Assembly: GCF_009937955.1 (NCBI RefSeq)
Contig: NZ_AP018439.1
Location: forward strand, 4,402,001 to 4,466,000
Origin: Undibacterium sp. KW1
Lineage (GTDB): Bacteria; Pseudomonadota; Gammaproteobacteria; Burkholderiales; Burkholderiaceae_D
Direction: 5' to 3'
DNA length: 64,000 nucleotides
Notes under the pieces: model-generated
What the model was told of the DNA's origin: nothing
Databases searched by the model: none
Seen by the model: the letters and a program-made list of their open reading frames with translations, nothing else
In this document: positions 19,088 through 28,122 of the stretch, in pieces
How the letters are laid out: the number at the start of each line of letters is the position of its first letter
How positions within the stretch are numbered: the stretch's first letter is position 1
Program-made: the position numbers and the translations under genes

Positions 19088-20247
19088 TGCATCTCCTTTG
19101 CTTGTAAATAAGAATTTAAAAAATAATGCGTATCTTCAACGCTTACTGTATTTGCAACATCACTAGACTTGATATTGGTGAGCGACGATGCTGATGGTTT
19201 AACACCTTCTTTTAGCATCTGCGCAATCACATTCTTAGGCAATTGCTCACCATTCCAAGTCAGTGCCAATAATTGCACATTCTGTTTGGCAACCCAGTAA
19301 TGCAATTGCTTTGTCAGTTGCGCTTTATCAATATTGGCGTTGCTGTTTATACCCAACCAGAGCCGCAAACCTTCTTCACTCCATTCTGCATGAAAACGAA
19401 TAGCCTGGTGTTCTTCAGTAACAGCTTCAGTCTTATCCGCCACTTCAGCGCTCGCAGGCTCGTCTTTGATCTCGCTTTTTTCGAGCTCAGAAGTATCAGT
19501 TTCCATTATTGACAAGCTGGCTGCCAACTTGCCCACAGGCTGATTTGTTTGTCTATCTACATCAGTCATTTGATTCAATGATTCAACGGAGACGATCTTT
19601 GCCTCAATGCCTGTCATTTCTTGCAGCGCTATTTTAATGGTTTGCACAGCTTGCCAAGCCTGAGTAGACTCCGCCGCTAATGGCATTGCGCTTCCAGTGG
19701 CAATGGACGACTGCTCCGCCCCAGACGAAGAGGCTAAATTATTTGCAGCAAATGCTGTCATGCCCGACGTAGCTGTCTGCTGCTTTACCGGAGAGTTTTC
19801 ATTTCCCACTTCAACCGCTGTTGAGTCAGCAGAACTTGGTTGAGCTGAGCTTGCAGCCGGCAAAAACTCTTTTGCTTTTGCATCCTGAATACTCAACTCT
19901 CTTTCTTGCGCTAAATCTGCAGATACGGCTTGCTCATCAGTTCGATTTGAGCGGGAATCTGTTTGCGTATCATTCACTGTTTCGCGGTCACCAGTTTTCT
20001 CAACACCGTCCTGATTATGCGCTTGCCTTTGCTCACGCGCGTTCGATGTGCCCTCAGTTGCAGGCGTGTCGTGACCGCCTCTGGCAGTCAAGCCTTGCCT
20101 TAGCCACTCTTGCATTTGCGACTGTTCCATCGCCTTTAACCAGGCTTGCCGCTTCGCCATATCCGGCGCGCCATTATTGTCTGCACGCAGGCGCTGGCTT
20201 TTTGCGGACAAATCCTGATTCAAGCTCAAAGATGACGTCACGCTCAT
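19069..20247 (-). CDS. fliK: Flagellar hook-length control protein FliK
   Basis: About 392 aa from the ATG at 20247, which overlaps the fliJ stop as ATGA. A long polar, low-complexity Ser/Gln/Ala/Glu N-terminal ruler region precedes a C-terminal Flg_hook domain at about residues 290-360 (EGLRLWLGINSN and LLALTWNGEQL). It measures hook length and switches export specificity through FlhB. The switch normally serves filament export, which has no gene here. Confidence 0.85.
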   Translation of the reverse strand: MSVTSSLSLNQDLSAKSQRLRADNNGAPDMAKRQAWLKAMEQSQMQEWLRQGLTARGGHDTPATEGTSNAREQRQAHNQDGVEKTGDRETVNDTQTDSRSNRTDEQAVSADLAQERELSIQDAKAKEFLPAASSAQPSSADSTAVEVGNENSPVKQQTATSGMTAFAANNLASSSGAEQSSIATGSAMPLAAESTQAWQAVQTIKIALQEMTGIEAKIVSVESLNQMTDVDRQTNQPVGKLAASLSIMETDTSELEKSEIKDEPASAEVADKTEAVTEEHQAIRFHAEWSEEGLRLWLGINSNANIDKAQLTKQLHYWVAKQNVQLLALTWNGEQLPKNVIAQMLKEGVKPSASSLTNIKSSDVANTVSVEDTHYFLNSYLQAKEMQWPSVP

Positions 20248-20726
20248 ACGTTTGCCTCTCTTTTCTTTGCTCTCCACATACTTCTGGCATTCCAATCCCG
20301 GTCAATTTCTGCATTTTGCTGATGCAATTGCTCAAGGATATACTCGTCTAAACATTCTTGGCGATGTGAATCAAATAGCTCCATTTTCTGCTGCAGGTTA
20401 ATGCATTCCTGCCGGATCAAGGTGCATTTATCTTGCAAGCCAATCAGTTCTTCCTGCTTGATTAACATCTCAGCTTTTAGTACAAGTAAGAATTCCAAGG
20501 CAGATTTGTGTACCGAAACATTCATATGGCTTTGCCATGATGTACGTGCCAATTGTGCTTGCTCTTGTTCACGCAGTTTAAGTTGCTCTATCAGTTGCGC
20601 GCATTGCTGCTCTTCACGTTGCGCCCTGGCCAGGTCAATTTCCAGTATATCCAGCTTCCATTGCGTTTGCTTCTGGACAGGATCCAACTGATAAGTAAAG
20701 CCACGCAAATCCACACTGGAACTCAT
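20244..20726 (-). CDS. fliJ: Flagellar export chaperone FliJ
   Basis: 160 aa, almost entirely charged heptad-type helix (a two-helix coiled coil) rich in Gln/Glu/Leu, the form of FliJ. FliJ inserts into the FliI hexamer and links it to FlhA. It overlaps both fliI (ATGA at its start) and fliK (ATGA at its end), so translation is coupled. Confidence 0.85.
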   Translation of the reverse strand: MSSSVDLRGFTYQLDPVQKQTQWKLDILEIDLARAQREEQQCAQLIEQLKLREQEQAQLARTSWQSHMNVSVHKSALEFLLVLKAEMLIKQEELIGLQDKCTLIRQECINLQQKMELFDSHRQECLDEYILEQLHQQNAEIDRDWNARSMWRAKKREANV

Positions 20727-22075
20727 GCACGTCCTCTTACCATTTGCCTGCCAACAATACTACTCAAATTTTGTATTGCCTGATCGCGCAAAAATCCACC
20801 TTCATCCTGCTTCAACCAATTCAGCAACTGGCTTTCAATCTGCAAGGCTTGATCCAATGCAGGGTTACTGCCTGTCTGATAGGCACCTATGTCCACCATT
20901 TGGCGGTTACGTTCCAGTACAGCCATTTGTTTAACGGTTTCAATTGCCAGCATTTTTTGTTCCTGGCTGACTATGTCCGGCATCACCCGGCTGACGCTTT
21001 TCAGAATATCAATCGCCGGATACTGCCCTTTGTGTGCCAGCTGCCGCGCCAATACGATATGGCCGTCAAGTATCGAACGCAGGCTGTCTGAAATAGGTTC
21101 GTTCAGGTCGTCGCCTTCCACCAGCACAGTCATCAATGCGGTAATTGCACCGCCACTATCTGCAGTACCACAGCGTTCACAAAGCTCGGGTAACTCTGCA
21201 AAAACAGATGGCGTATAACCACGTGCAGTTGGTGGTTCACCTGCTGACAAGCCAACTTCACGCCTGGCCATGGCAAAGCGGGTAACAGAATCCATGGTCA
21301 ACAGCACCTGCAAACCTTGGTCGCGGAAATATTCTGCAATTGCCAAAGCGGCATAAGCAGCCCGGATACGCGCCAAAGCTGGCTGGTCGGAAGTCGCCAC
21401 TACGACCACCGAGCGTTTCATTCCTTCATCGCCGAGTTGCTTGTCGATGAATTCCCGCACTTCCCTGCCACGCTCACCGATTAAGGCAATAATATTGATA
21501 TCAGCCTTGACATGACGGGCGACCATACCCAGCAGCGTACTTTTACCGACACCACTCCCAGCAAAAATACCAACCCTTTGCCCCTTGCCTATCGTCAGCA
21601 AAGAGTCAATGCAGCGTATGCCGGTTTCCAGAACTTTTTCTATCCTTGGCCTTTGCATGGGATTGATAGGTGCAGCTTTTAAAGGTTTTTTCAATTGCGT
21701 GCGCACTGGTGGCAAGCCATCCAATGCCTGACCAAAGCCATCAATAACACGACCCAGCAATTCTTGACCGACACCAATCTCAGCATATGCACCATCGGCC
21801 ACGACTTCGCAACCTGCAGCCAACCCTTGTACCGATCCATACGGCATCAAGGTCAGGCAGCCAGCACCTATACCGATCACCTCGGCAATAATCGGTTCGG
21901 CGGCTTCATTGCCCTGATATTCACCACGCTTGGGATAAATAGAACACAGCTCTCCTACTGTCGCATTCAAGCCAGTTACCTCGATCGACAAACCACTGAA
22001 TTGACGCACTTGCCCTATCCGTTTTATGAAAACAGATTTATTCAATTGCGCGTGATATTCGTTGAGCCTGATCAC
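20723..22075 (-). CDS. fliI: Flagellum-specific export ATPase FliI
   Basis: 450 aa, GTG start overlapping the fliH stop. F1-beta-like ATPase: Walker A GIFAGSGVGKSTLLG at about residue 168, Walker B region LQVLLTMDSVTRFAMARREV, and the export-ATPase signature LSAGEPPTARGYTPSVFAELP. It energises unloading of cargo at the base of the export gate. Full-length and conserved, unlike the neighbouring rotor proteins. Confidence 0.95.
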   Translation of the reverse strand: MIRLNEYHAQLNKSVFIKRIGQVRQFSGLSIEVTGLNATVGELCSIYPKRGEYQGNEAAEPIIAEVIGIGAGCLTLMPYGSVQGLAAGCEVVADGAYAEIGVGQELLGRVIDGFGQALDGLPPVRTQLKKPLKAAPINPMQRPRIEKVLETGIRCIDSLLTIGKGQRVGIFAGSGVGKSTLLGMVARHVKADINIIALIGERGREVREFIDKQLGDEGMKRSVVVVATSDQPALARIRAAYAALAIAEYFRDQGLQVLLTMDSVTRFAMARREVGLSAGEPPTARGYTPSVFAELPELCERCGTADSGGAITALMTVLVEGDDLNEPISDSLRSILDGHIVLARQLAHKGQYPAIDILKSVSRVMPDIVSQEQKMLAIETVKQMAVLERNRQMVDIGAYQTGSNPALDQALQIESQLLNWLKQDEGGFLRDQAIQNLSSIVGRQMVRGRA

Positions 22076-22971
22076 GCTATTCCTGTCGTTGCAGCCATCA
22101 TCGCTTGTGCATGCTCATGCAGCGACTTGTTCTTGCGCAGGTTTCTGGCCTGCAGCAAACCTTGTTTCAAGACCTCTATCTGGAAATCAAGTCTTGCATC
22201 CAGGCTTTGTTCACTGGACCGTATAATCAAACCACCCAGTTTAATATTGGCATCTGAAACCCACCGGAACTGGTGAGAGCTGGTTATGTTTTCGCCAGAT
22301 GAAAATAAAGCATAATCGTCTGGATGCAGGTGGACGGAAAATTCTGTATCCGTCAAATGTTGCTTGACCAGGGAATTGATCAGCTCACGGATAGCAGTCT
22401 CAGAACTCAGGGACTCACCCAAAATCTTTGTGATGGCGGCAAAAGATAATGCCACCAGTTCATCTTCTGCATCCCTCAGGTAATTATCAAGTTGTACCGG
22501 CAGATTGACAAGAACTTGCTCGAACCGCACCAGTTGCTGATGCAAATTTTCTTTCAATTTTGCAGCTACGTTTTGCGCTTCTGCCAAGCCTTCTTTTTGC
22601 CCAATGGCAAATCCTTGTTGTTGGCCTAGCTTGTAGGCTTCATGAAACAACTGCTCGCGCTTGGCATCCAGTTCAGCCTGCAATTTTTCTCCTACTTCAC
22701 GCACTGCCTGTGCACGGCCTTCGATTTTGCCTGCCAGATATCCTTCCTCGTAGCGGTCAACGAGTGGCAATTTGTTTTGCGTTGCAGGTAAACCAAAGCT
22801 CACGGGCGCAGGCTTGCTGTCGAGTGGTCGAATATCACTGTCAACTTTATTTTTTACGGCAAAATTCTTTTCTACAGTTCTGCCAGGTCTGTGCAAGGTA
22901 TGTACGTGATTGTGCACCAGCACGTCACGCAAAACCTGCATATTCTTTTTAACTGTCGGCTGTCCTTTCAT
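22072..22971 (-). CDS. fliH: Flagellar export regulator FliH
   Basis: 299 aa. Central glycine/alanine-rich coiled coil (EEGYLAGKIEGRAQAVREV, then LGQQQGFAIGQKEGLAEAQ) shows the AxxxG/GxxxG helix repeats of FliH, followed by the C-terminal V-ATPase-E-like domain (VALSFAAITKILGESLSSE). It binds FliI and FliN. Sits between the FliG-like gene and fliI. Confidence 0.9.
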   Translation of the reverse strand: MKGQPTVKKNMQVLRDVLVHNHVHTLHRPGRTVEKNFAVKNKVDSDIRPLDSKPAPVSFGLPATQNKLPLVDRYEEGYLAGKIEGRAQAVREVGEKLQAELDAKREQLFHEAYKLGQQQGFAIGQKEGLAEAQNVAAKLKENLHQQLVRFEQVLVNLPVQLDNYLRDAEDELVALSFAAITKILGESLSSETAIRELINSLVKQHLTDTEFSVHLHPDDYALFSSGENITSSHQFRWVSDANIKLGGLIIRSSEQSLDARLDFQIEVLKQGLLQARNLRKNKSLHEHAQAMMAATTGIA

Positions 22972-22973
22972 AC

Positions 22974-23612
22974 TTAGTATTCCTTACGCATGACGGCATT
23001 TGCACTGCCAAGACCAAGACGACGCAATAAACGTCCAAACATGCCCGCGCTTTCCAGCACATCTGTTTGATAAACAGGAGTGCGCGGAGCTGGCACTTGC
23101 TGAATAATCTCTGCAATCAGGGCATGTTGTAGTTTTTTGGGCCGTACATCTGGTTCTGACAAATAGGGCTCTTTAATGTCGACCTTTGTCTCTTGAATAC
23201 GGCGCGCCTTACTTGCATCAAAGCATGCAAGAAATTCTTTTTTCCAGGTCCAGGGGTGTATTTGCAAGAAATAAGCTACTAACTCAGTCGACTCATCTGC
23301 CAACACCCCGAAAATATTGCGGTAATCGGCTCTATCCAGACAAGCTATTTGTTGTTCCATGCTGAGATCAGCTACATTTGCTGGCCATGTCGAAATCTTA
23401 GCGGACACAGGTAAAGCTTTGTCCGTGCTACTGAGGCCAGACAACAATTCCTTATCTGCCGGCATGCCCAATTCATTTAACTCGCTCAGCAATTGCTTGA
23501 GTATTTGGGTGTCCTGGCTATGCAGATTGCCCAGTACCCATTGCTTGTCCGCTTCACTCATTGAGTGCAGCAACAAGGCAGAACGACGGGTATTTTCAGA
23601 AATTTGCATCAT
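22974..23612 (-). CDS. Short, degenerate FliG-like rotor protein
   Basis: About 212 aa from the ATG at 23612; the open frame extends upstream into fliF. In the fliG position between fliF and fliH. The N-terminal part (RRSALLLHSMSEADKQWVLGNL) resembles the FliG N-domain that binds FliF, and residues about 80-140 resemble the middle domain. Normal FliG is about 330 aa. The C-terminal torque-generating domain with its charged stator-contact helix is not visible; the tail is short and basic. A scaffold between MS-ring and C-ring is plausible, torque generation is doubtful. Confidence 0.6.
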   Translation of the reverse strand: MMQISENTRRSALLLHSMSEADKQWVLGNLHSQDTQILKQLLSELNELGMPADKELLSGLSSTDKALPVSAKISTWPANVADLSMEQQIACLDRADYRNIFGVLADESTELVAYFLQIHPWTWKKEFLACFDASKARRIQETKVDIKEPYLSEPDVRPKKLQHALIAEIIQQVPAPRTPVYQTDVLESAGMFGRLLRRLGLGSANAVMRKEY

Positions 23613-23628
23613 ATTCTCAATAAAAACT

Positions 23629-25107
23629 TTAACTGCGCTGTTTATTATCAGCAACAGATTCTGCTGAAGAATTGGCTTCTGACTGACGCATCCAATCTTG
23701 AATCTGTTTCAATGCCTGTTCGCGTTGCTGGCTGTTCATGGTGGCGCTACTGCCTTTATTTCTGGCAGACAACTGCATCAGATACATAAGCAATATAATC
23801 ACAGCGAGTATAGCCAATAAGCTGGTAATGATCTTGAAGGTATCAAGTTCTGCAGCCAGCTGTCTCGCATTTTGTGGTGCCTCATCTGCTTTGATCAAAG
23901 CAGCTTGATCAGTTGTACTGGCAAATGCATCTGTCAATTTGACTTCCTGACCGGGTAGAGCGTGCAAGCTTTGCACTACGACGGTGTCGCCACGTTCTGC
24001 AACCACGCCGACTGCCGCAGCAACCAGGGCTTTCACTTTTTCTGTTTCTGCTTCATCCAGGGACTTACGCACAACAGCCACCACATTGATTTTTTGTATG
24101 GAGCCTGGCTGTCCTACCACCTGCTCAACTTTACGGCCAACCTGATACTCAGTTTCTCTTTGTGAACTGCCACCACGGGCATTCTGTGGCTGCGATACGT
24201 CCGCAGGCGCGCCGGATTCTTTCACTGTTTCTTTTTCGCGGATAATGATGCCAGTCGGCGTCTGCCCTGTAGTTGCTGGCGCTGCGATCACGTTTTCGGT
24301 TGTCACACGAACCTGATCCATGTTGAGCACTACATCAACACTTGCCATTGCCTGACCTGCACCAAAGCTGTGTTCAAGTACTTCATTGACTTTATGTGCC
24401 AGCAACGTCTCGGTATCTTTTTTCAGGTCAAGATTCCCTGTGCTCAACTCGACTTCACCTGGGACAGCATTATTGCGCGTCAAAGCAACACCCTGGCGGT
24501 CAACGATCGTGACATCCTGAATTTGTATGCCGGGTACAGCCGCAGCCACCAACCTTTGTATACCGGTAATTTGTTCCTGCCTCAGTTTCTTGCCCGGCTT
24601 TAAAGCGATGGTGATCGCTGCCTTGGGCTTATTATTGCTTCTCTTGAACAATGCTTCTTCGGGCAAGGCAAGATGGACGCGCACATCCTTGACTTCATCC
24701 AGAGAAGAAATGGTACGGGTAATTTCACCTTGCAAGGCGCGTTGGAAATTAATCTTTTGCGCAAACTCAGTCATGCCAAAATCGCTGCTATTGAACAACT
24801 CTAAACCAACAGCACCGTTTAGGGGAATTTCTTTTCCCATCAGTTTGAGCCGTGTTGTGTGTACGATTTCTTTATCTACCAGAATAGCATTACCACCCTC
24901 GCCTATCTTGTAAGGGATTTTCAGGCGATCAAGTTCAGCCACCATGGCGGCACTGTCTTGCGGTTTCAGATCAGAAAAAAGCACCTGATAATCCGTTCGC
25001 AGCAACCATACCGCGCACCACGCGGTAATAACAAAAATAGCCAACAGCCCGCCTACAAAACCAATCCTGGCAGAACTGCTTAGCGTATTCCAAAAATTTT
25101 TAATCAC
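23629..25107 (-). CDS. fliF: Flagellar MS-ring protein FliF
   Basis: 492 aa. Two membrane helices, at about residues 17-36 and 425-447, enclose the ring-building motifs (YQVLFSDLKPQDSAAMVAEL, then RALQGEITRTISSLDEVKDVRVHLALPE). The cytosolic tail after the second helix is about 45 residues and binds FliG. FliF is the platform of the basal body. Slightly shorter than the usual 540-570 aa. Confidence 0.94.
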   Translation of the reverse strand: MIKNFWNTLSSSARIGFVGGLLAIFVITAWCAVWLLRTDYQVLFSDLKPQDSAAMVAELDRLKIPYKIGEGGNAILVDKEIVHTTRLKLMGKEIPLNGAVGLELFNSSDFGMTEFAQKINFQRALQGEITRTISSLDEVKDVRVHLALPEEALFKRSNNKPKAAITIALKPGKKLRQEQITGIQRLVAAAVPGIQIQDVTIVDRQGVALTRNNAVPGEVELSTGNLDLKKDTETLLAHKVNEVLEHSFGAGQAMASVDVVLNMDQVRVTTENVIAAPATTGQTPTGIIIREKETVKESGAPADVSQPQNARGGSSQRETEYQVGRKVEQVVGQPGSIQKINVVAVVRKSLDEAETEKVKALVAAAVGVVAERGDTVVVQSLHALPGQEVKLTDAFASTTDQAALIKADEAPQNARQLAAELDTFKIITSLLAILAVIILLMYLMQLSARNKGSSATMNSQQREQALKQIQDWMRQSEANSSAESVADNKQRS

Positions 25108-25180
25108 AACCTACTCCAACCACGATTACAAGAGATGCGATAAAGCATCCTGTCTTTCAACTCAAAGTTATTGCAGCAAT

Positions 25181-25483
25181 CTATATCTGCATCTTCATGA
25201 TGTCCTGGTAGGACTCGAGCAAGCGGTTCCTGACCTGCAACATCAATTGAAATGACAAACGGCTTTCTTCCATACGTATCATGACCTGATGCAGGTTTTG
25301 CACATCGCCGGTTGCGAGTGCTTGCAAATCAGCCTGAGAGGTTTGCAACTGATCATTGACCTGTGCCAAACCCTGGCTCACCAAATTGCCAAAACTTTGT
25401 GCTGGTGCAGCTGCATTGGCAAGCGGCTCGATTGAGGCAATAGCGCTTGGCGCTATAAATTGTGAAATGCTGGCGACTTCCAT
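25181..25483 (-). CDS. fliE: Flagellar hook-basal body protein FliE
   Basis: 100 aa. The C-terminal LSFQLMLQVRNRLLESYQDI signature and the SFGNLVSQGLAQVN segment are typical. FliE joins the MS-ring to the rod. Overlaps flgC by 1 bp. Confidence 0.92.
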   Translation of the reverse strand: MEVASISQFIAPSAIASIEPLANAAAPAQSFGNLVSQGLAQVNDQLQTSQADLQALATGDVQNLHQVMIRMEESRLSFQLMLQVRNRLLESYQDIMKMQI

Positions 25484-25932
25484 CAGTTACTTCCTCCACC
25501 GATTTCCAGCGCTTTGAGCGCCAGGTTTCTTGCGGTATTCATTGCTGCAACGTTAGCTTCATAAGCCCGCATCGCACTCATCATGGTGACCATCTCTGTG
25601 GCTGAATCTACGGCGGGATATGCAACGAAACCCTTGGCGTCGGCATAAGGATGACCAGGTTCGTGCACCATGCGTGCCGGTTTATCAACGCCTTCAATCG
25701 AAAAGCTTCTACCAGCATTGCCTATCGTGAACAAACCGGTTTCACCAATCATGTCTGAGAAACTGGTGCTTGGCGCTGCACTTCTGGCGATCACACGCAG
25801 TGGCTGGTAACCTGTGCCATCTGTTTCCCGCACTGTATTGGCGTTAGCAAGATTCATGGCAGCCACATCCACCCTGGCACGCTCAAAAGACATGCCAACT
25901 GCACTGATACCGAATGATTGTCGATAATCCAT
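25483..25932 (-). CDS. flgC: Flagellar proximal rod protein FlgC
   Basis: 149 aa. N-terminal rod motif (GISAVGMSFERARVDVAAMNLANANT) and C-terminal MVTMMSAMRAYEANVAAMNT helix. Full length for FlgC. Part of the flgBC-fliE rod block. Confidence 0.93.
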   Translation of the reverse strand: MDYRQSFGISAVGMSFERARVDVAAMNLANANTVRETDGTGYQPLRVIARSAAPSTSFSDMIGETGLFTIGNAGRSFSIEGVDKPARMVHEPGHPYADAKGFVAYPAVDSATEMVTMMSAMRAYEANVAAMNTARNLALKALEIGGGSN

Positions 25933-25946
25933 TTGTAGATCCTTAA

Positions 25947-26330
25947 TTATTTTTTGCCGTCAGTAACGGCGCTGGACATGATTGCATAGTGGCGGTTCAA
26001 GGCCTTGATCAAGGCCTGGTATTGCACTGTGTTATGCGCCATGGCGGCGACTTCAGTATCCAGCGACACTTTTGCAGGGTTGCCATTCACATCAAATACT
26101 GGTTCCAGTTCCAGTTGGCCTATGCTGTGCTTCTGGCTGCCTTTTCCCTGAGTTGGCGCAGAAAGCTGTTCCAGTTGCTCCATGTAACTGGCAAAATTAA
26201 TTTGCACAGGAACATAGCCTTCTGTATTGACGTTCGCAATATTATTGGCGATTGCCTGATGCCTGAGTGTTGCAGCATCCAGCGCCAGGCCTACAGTCGC
26301 TGTTGTCACAGATTGAAGATTGTGAGTCAT
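25947..26330 (-). CDS. flgB: Flagellar proximal rod protein FlgB
   Basis: 127 aa. LRHQAIANNIANVNTEGYVP near residue 23 is the rod-protein signature, and the C-terminal segment with AHNTVQYQALIKALNRHYAI is the paired helix. Located 14 bp upstream of flgC. Confidence 0.92.
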   Translation of the reverse strand: MTHNLQSVTTATVGLALDAATLRHQAIANNIANVNTEGYVPVQINFASYMEQLEQLSAPTQGKGSQKHSIGQLELEPVFDVNGNPAKVSLDTEVAAMAHNTVQYQALIKALNRHYAIMSSAVTDGKK

Positions 26331-26350
26331 AAATAATGAACGTATAAAAA

Positions 26351-27511
26351 TTATTGAATAATCAGTTCTGCATGCAAAGCACCAGCTGCCTTGACTGCCC
26401 TCAGTATGGAAATGATGTCGCGCGTATTTGTCTTGATGCGCACCAGCGAGCGCACCAGATCAGCGACGGTATTACCCTCTGATAAAAATGCAGATTCTTT
26501 CTTTTCGTCCACGTCCAGCTTGGTATTTGTCACAATCGCAGTACGTATTGCGCTACTTGCCTGACCAATCACAAATGGCTGTGAAGCAGTATTCTGGCTG
26601 GCTACGGAAATTTTGATATCACCGTGAGAAATTGACACTCGTGAAATCTGCACATCACCACCTGCCACTACAACACCAGTACGTTCGTTGATGACCACTT
26701 TGGCGCGACGGTCTGGTTCAACCAGAACATTCTCGATGTCAGCAATAAAATCGACGAGCTGGTCTTTTTGATTGTCTGCAACCTGTATCTGTATGCCAGA
26801 TGCGTCACTCGCCACTGCAATAGGACCATATTTTGCATTGATTGCCTTGGCCACACGGCTTGCCGTTGTGTAATCAGGGTCTGTCAGCAAAAAAGTCAGT
26901 TTTTGATCTTTGCTAAGCATTTGCGAACTGACACCCACTTCAACAATCGCACCATTCGGCACTGAGCCGACCGTAGGATGATTTTTTTGGATGATGTTAC
27001 CGTTCGCGTCATAGCGATAACCGCCAACCGACAATGCGCCTTGCGCCAATGCATACACGCGGCCATTTGGCGCTTTAAGCGGCGTACTTAAGAGGCTGCC
27101 GCCTACCAGACTACGGGCATCGCCAGCGGAAGTAATGGTCACATCCAGCGTTTCGCCTTCACGAGCAAAGGCCGGCAGCATGGCACTGACCATCACCACG
27201 GCAACGTTGCGGCTTTGTACCTGGTCTACCGGTATCGTCAGGTTGAATTGCGAATACACATTTGCCAGCACTTGTCTGGTTGTACGGTTGGAAGAAGAAT
27301 CCCCCGTACCGGCCAGACCGGTCACAATACCATAGCCGACCAGGGCGTTTTCACGCCAGCCTTGCAGCTTACCAATATCCTTGACCCTGACTTCTTTCAG
27401 GTCATTTACTTCATTCTGTTTAGTCTGGTTGATTGCCTGTGCATCCTGTGCAAAAACAAAAGCAGCCAGCAACATGGCCTGCAACAAATACATCATATTC
27501 CGCAATCCCAT
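26351..27511 (-). CDS. flgI: Flagellar P-ring protein FlgI
   Basis: 386 aa from the ATG at 27511, which overlaps the flgH stop as TAATG; an open frame upstream lies inside flgH. Signal peptide MMYLLQAMLLAAFVFAQDAQA, then the P-ring motifs VKDIGKLQGWRENALVGYGIVTGL and RNVAVVMVSAMLPAFAREG. Exported by Sec to build the ring in the peptidoglycan layer. Confidence 0.94.
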   Translation of the reverse strand: MGLRNMMYLLQAMLLAAFVFAQDAQAINQTKQNEVNDLKEVRVKDIGKLQGWRENALVGYGIVTGLAGTGDSSSNRTTRQVLANVYSQFNLTIPVDQVQSRNVAVVMVSAMLPAFAREGETLDVTITSAGDARSLVGGSLLSTPLKAPNGRVYALAQGALSVGGYRYDANGNIIQKNHPTVGSVPNGAIVEVGVSSQMLSKDQKLTFLLTDPDYTTASRVAKAINAKYGPIAVASDASGIQIQVADNQKDQLVDFIADIENVLVEPDRRAKVVINERTGVVVAGGDVQISRVSISHGDIKISVASQNTASQPFVIGQASSAIRTAIVTNTKLDVDEKKESAFLSEGNTVADLVRSLVRIKTNTRDIISILRAVKAAGALHAELIIQ

Positions 27512-28122
27512 TACAACCCCATTCCGTCGAGTAATCGACGCCACCAGCTTCGGCGCTGCCTATCCGTGACTTCGCCTTCGCCCACATAGACGATTTTGGC
27601 ATCGGACAGACGAGTAGAGATCACAACGTTCTGGTCAGAGATATCCTGAGGGCGTACCCGGCCTTCCAGACTCACTCTTTGCACTTCATCATTCACCATC
27701 AGTGCTTGCTCGCCTGACACACCAAGATCACCGTTGGAATACACTTCACGCACCGCCACAGATAGTGTCGCCAGCAGTTTGCTGCTACGCTGTGTCTTGC
27801 CACCGCCATCAAATTCACCACCGACATTGATGCCAAATTGCTTCAGGCTGCCGCCATTCTTGCTCAGTTCGGCAGAAACGCCGTCTTTTCTGCGGGTACC
27901 AGTATCAGCACTGGTCGATGCTGTCGAATTCTCAAATACCTGCACTGTGAGTACGTCACCCAGGCGATAAGCCTTGTTGTCTGAGGTCAGCGCACGGTAA
28001 GTTGATTCCTTGTACAAGCTATCGGCAAATGCAGGCGAAGCAGACGTACCGAGTCCACAGGCAACAATAAAGATCATGTTGACCATGCCCATCCACTTTT
28101 GCATTCTCGTTTCCAATTTCAT
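27511..28122 (-). CDS. flgH: Flagellar L-ring protein FlgH
   Basis: 203 aa. Core motifs YRLGDVLTVQVFENSTAS, VREVYSNGDLGVSGEQ and GRVRPQDISDQNVVISTRLSDAKI are FlgH. The signal region (MGMVNMIFIVACGLG) has a cysteine in a poor lipobox context (IVAC) and an alternative signal-peptidase-I site after AFA, so lipidation, normal for this outer-membrane ring, is uncertain. Overlaps flgA by 1 bp (TAATG). Confidence 0.92.
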   Translation of the reverse strand: MKLETRMQKWMGMVNMIFIVACGLGTSASPAFADSLYKESTYRALTSDNKAYRLGDVLTVQVFENSTASTSADTGTRRKDGVSAELSKNGGSLKQFGINVGGEFDGGGKTQRSSKLLATLSVAVREVYSNGDLGVSGEQALMVNDEVQRVSLEGRVRPQDISDQNVVISTRLSDAKIVYVGEGEVTDRQRRSWWRRLLDGMGL

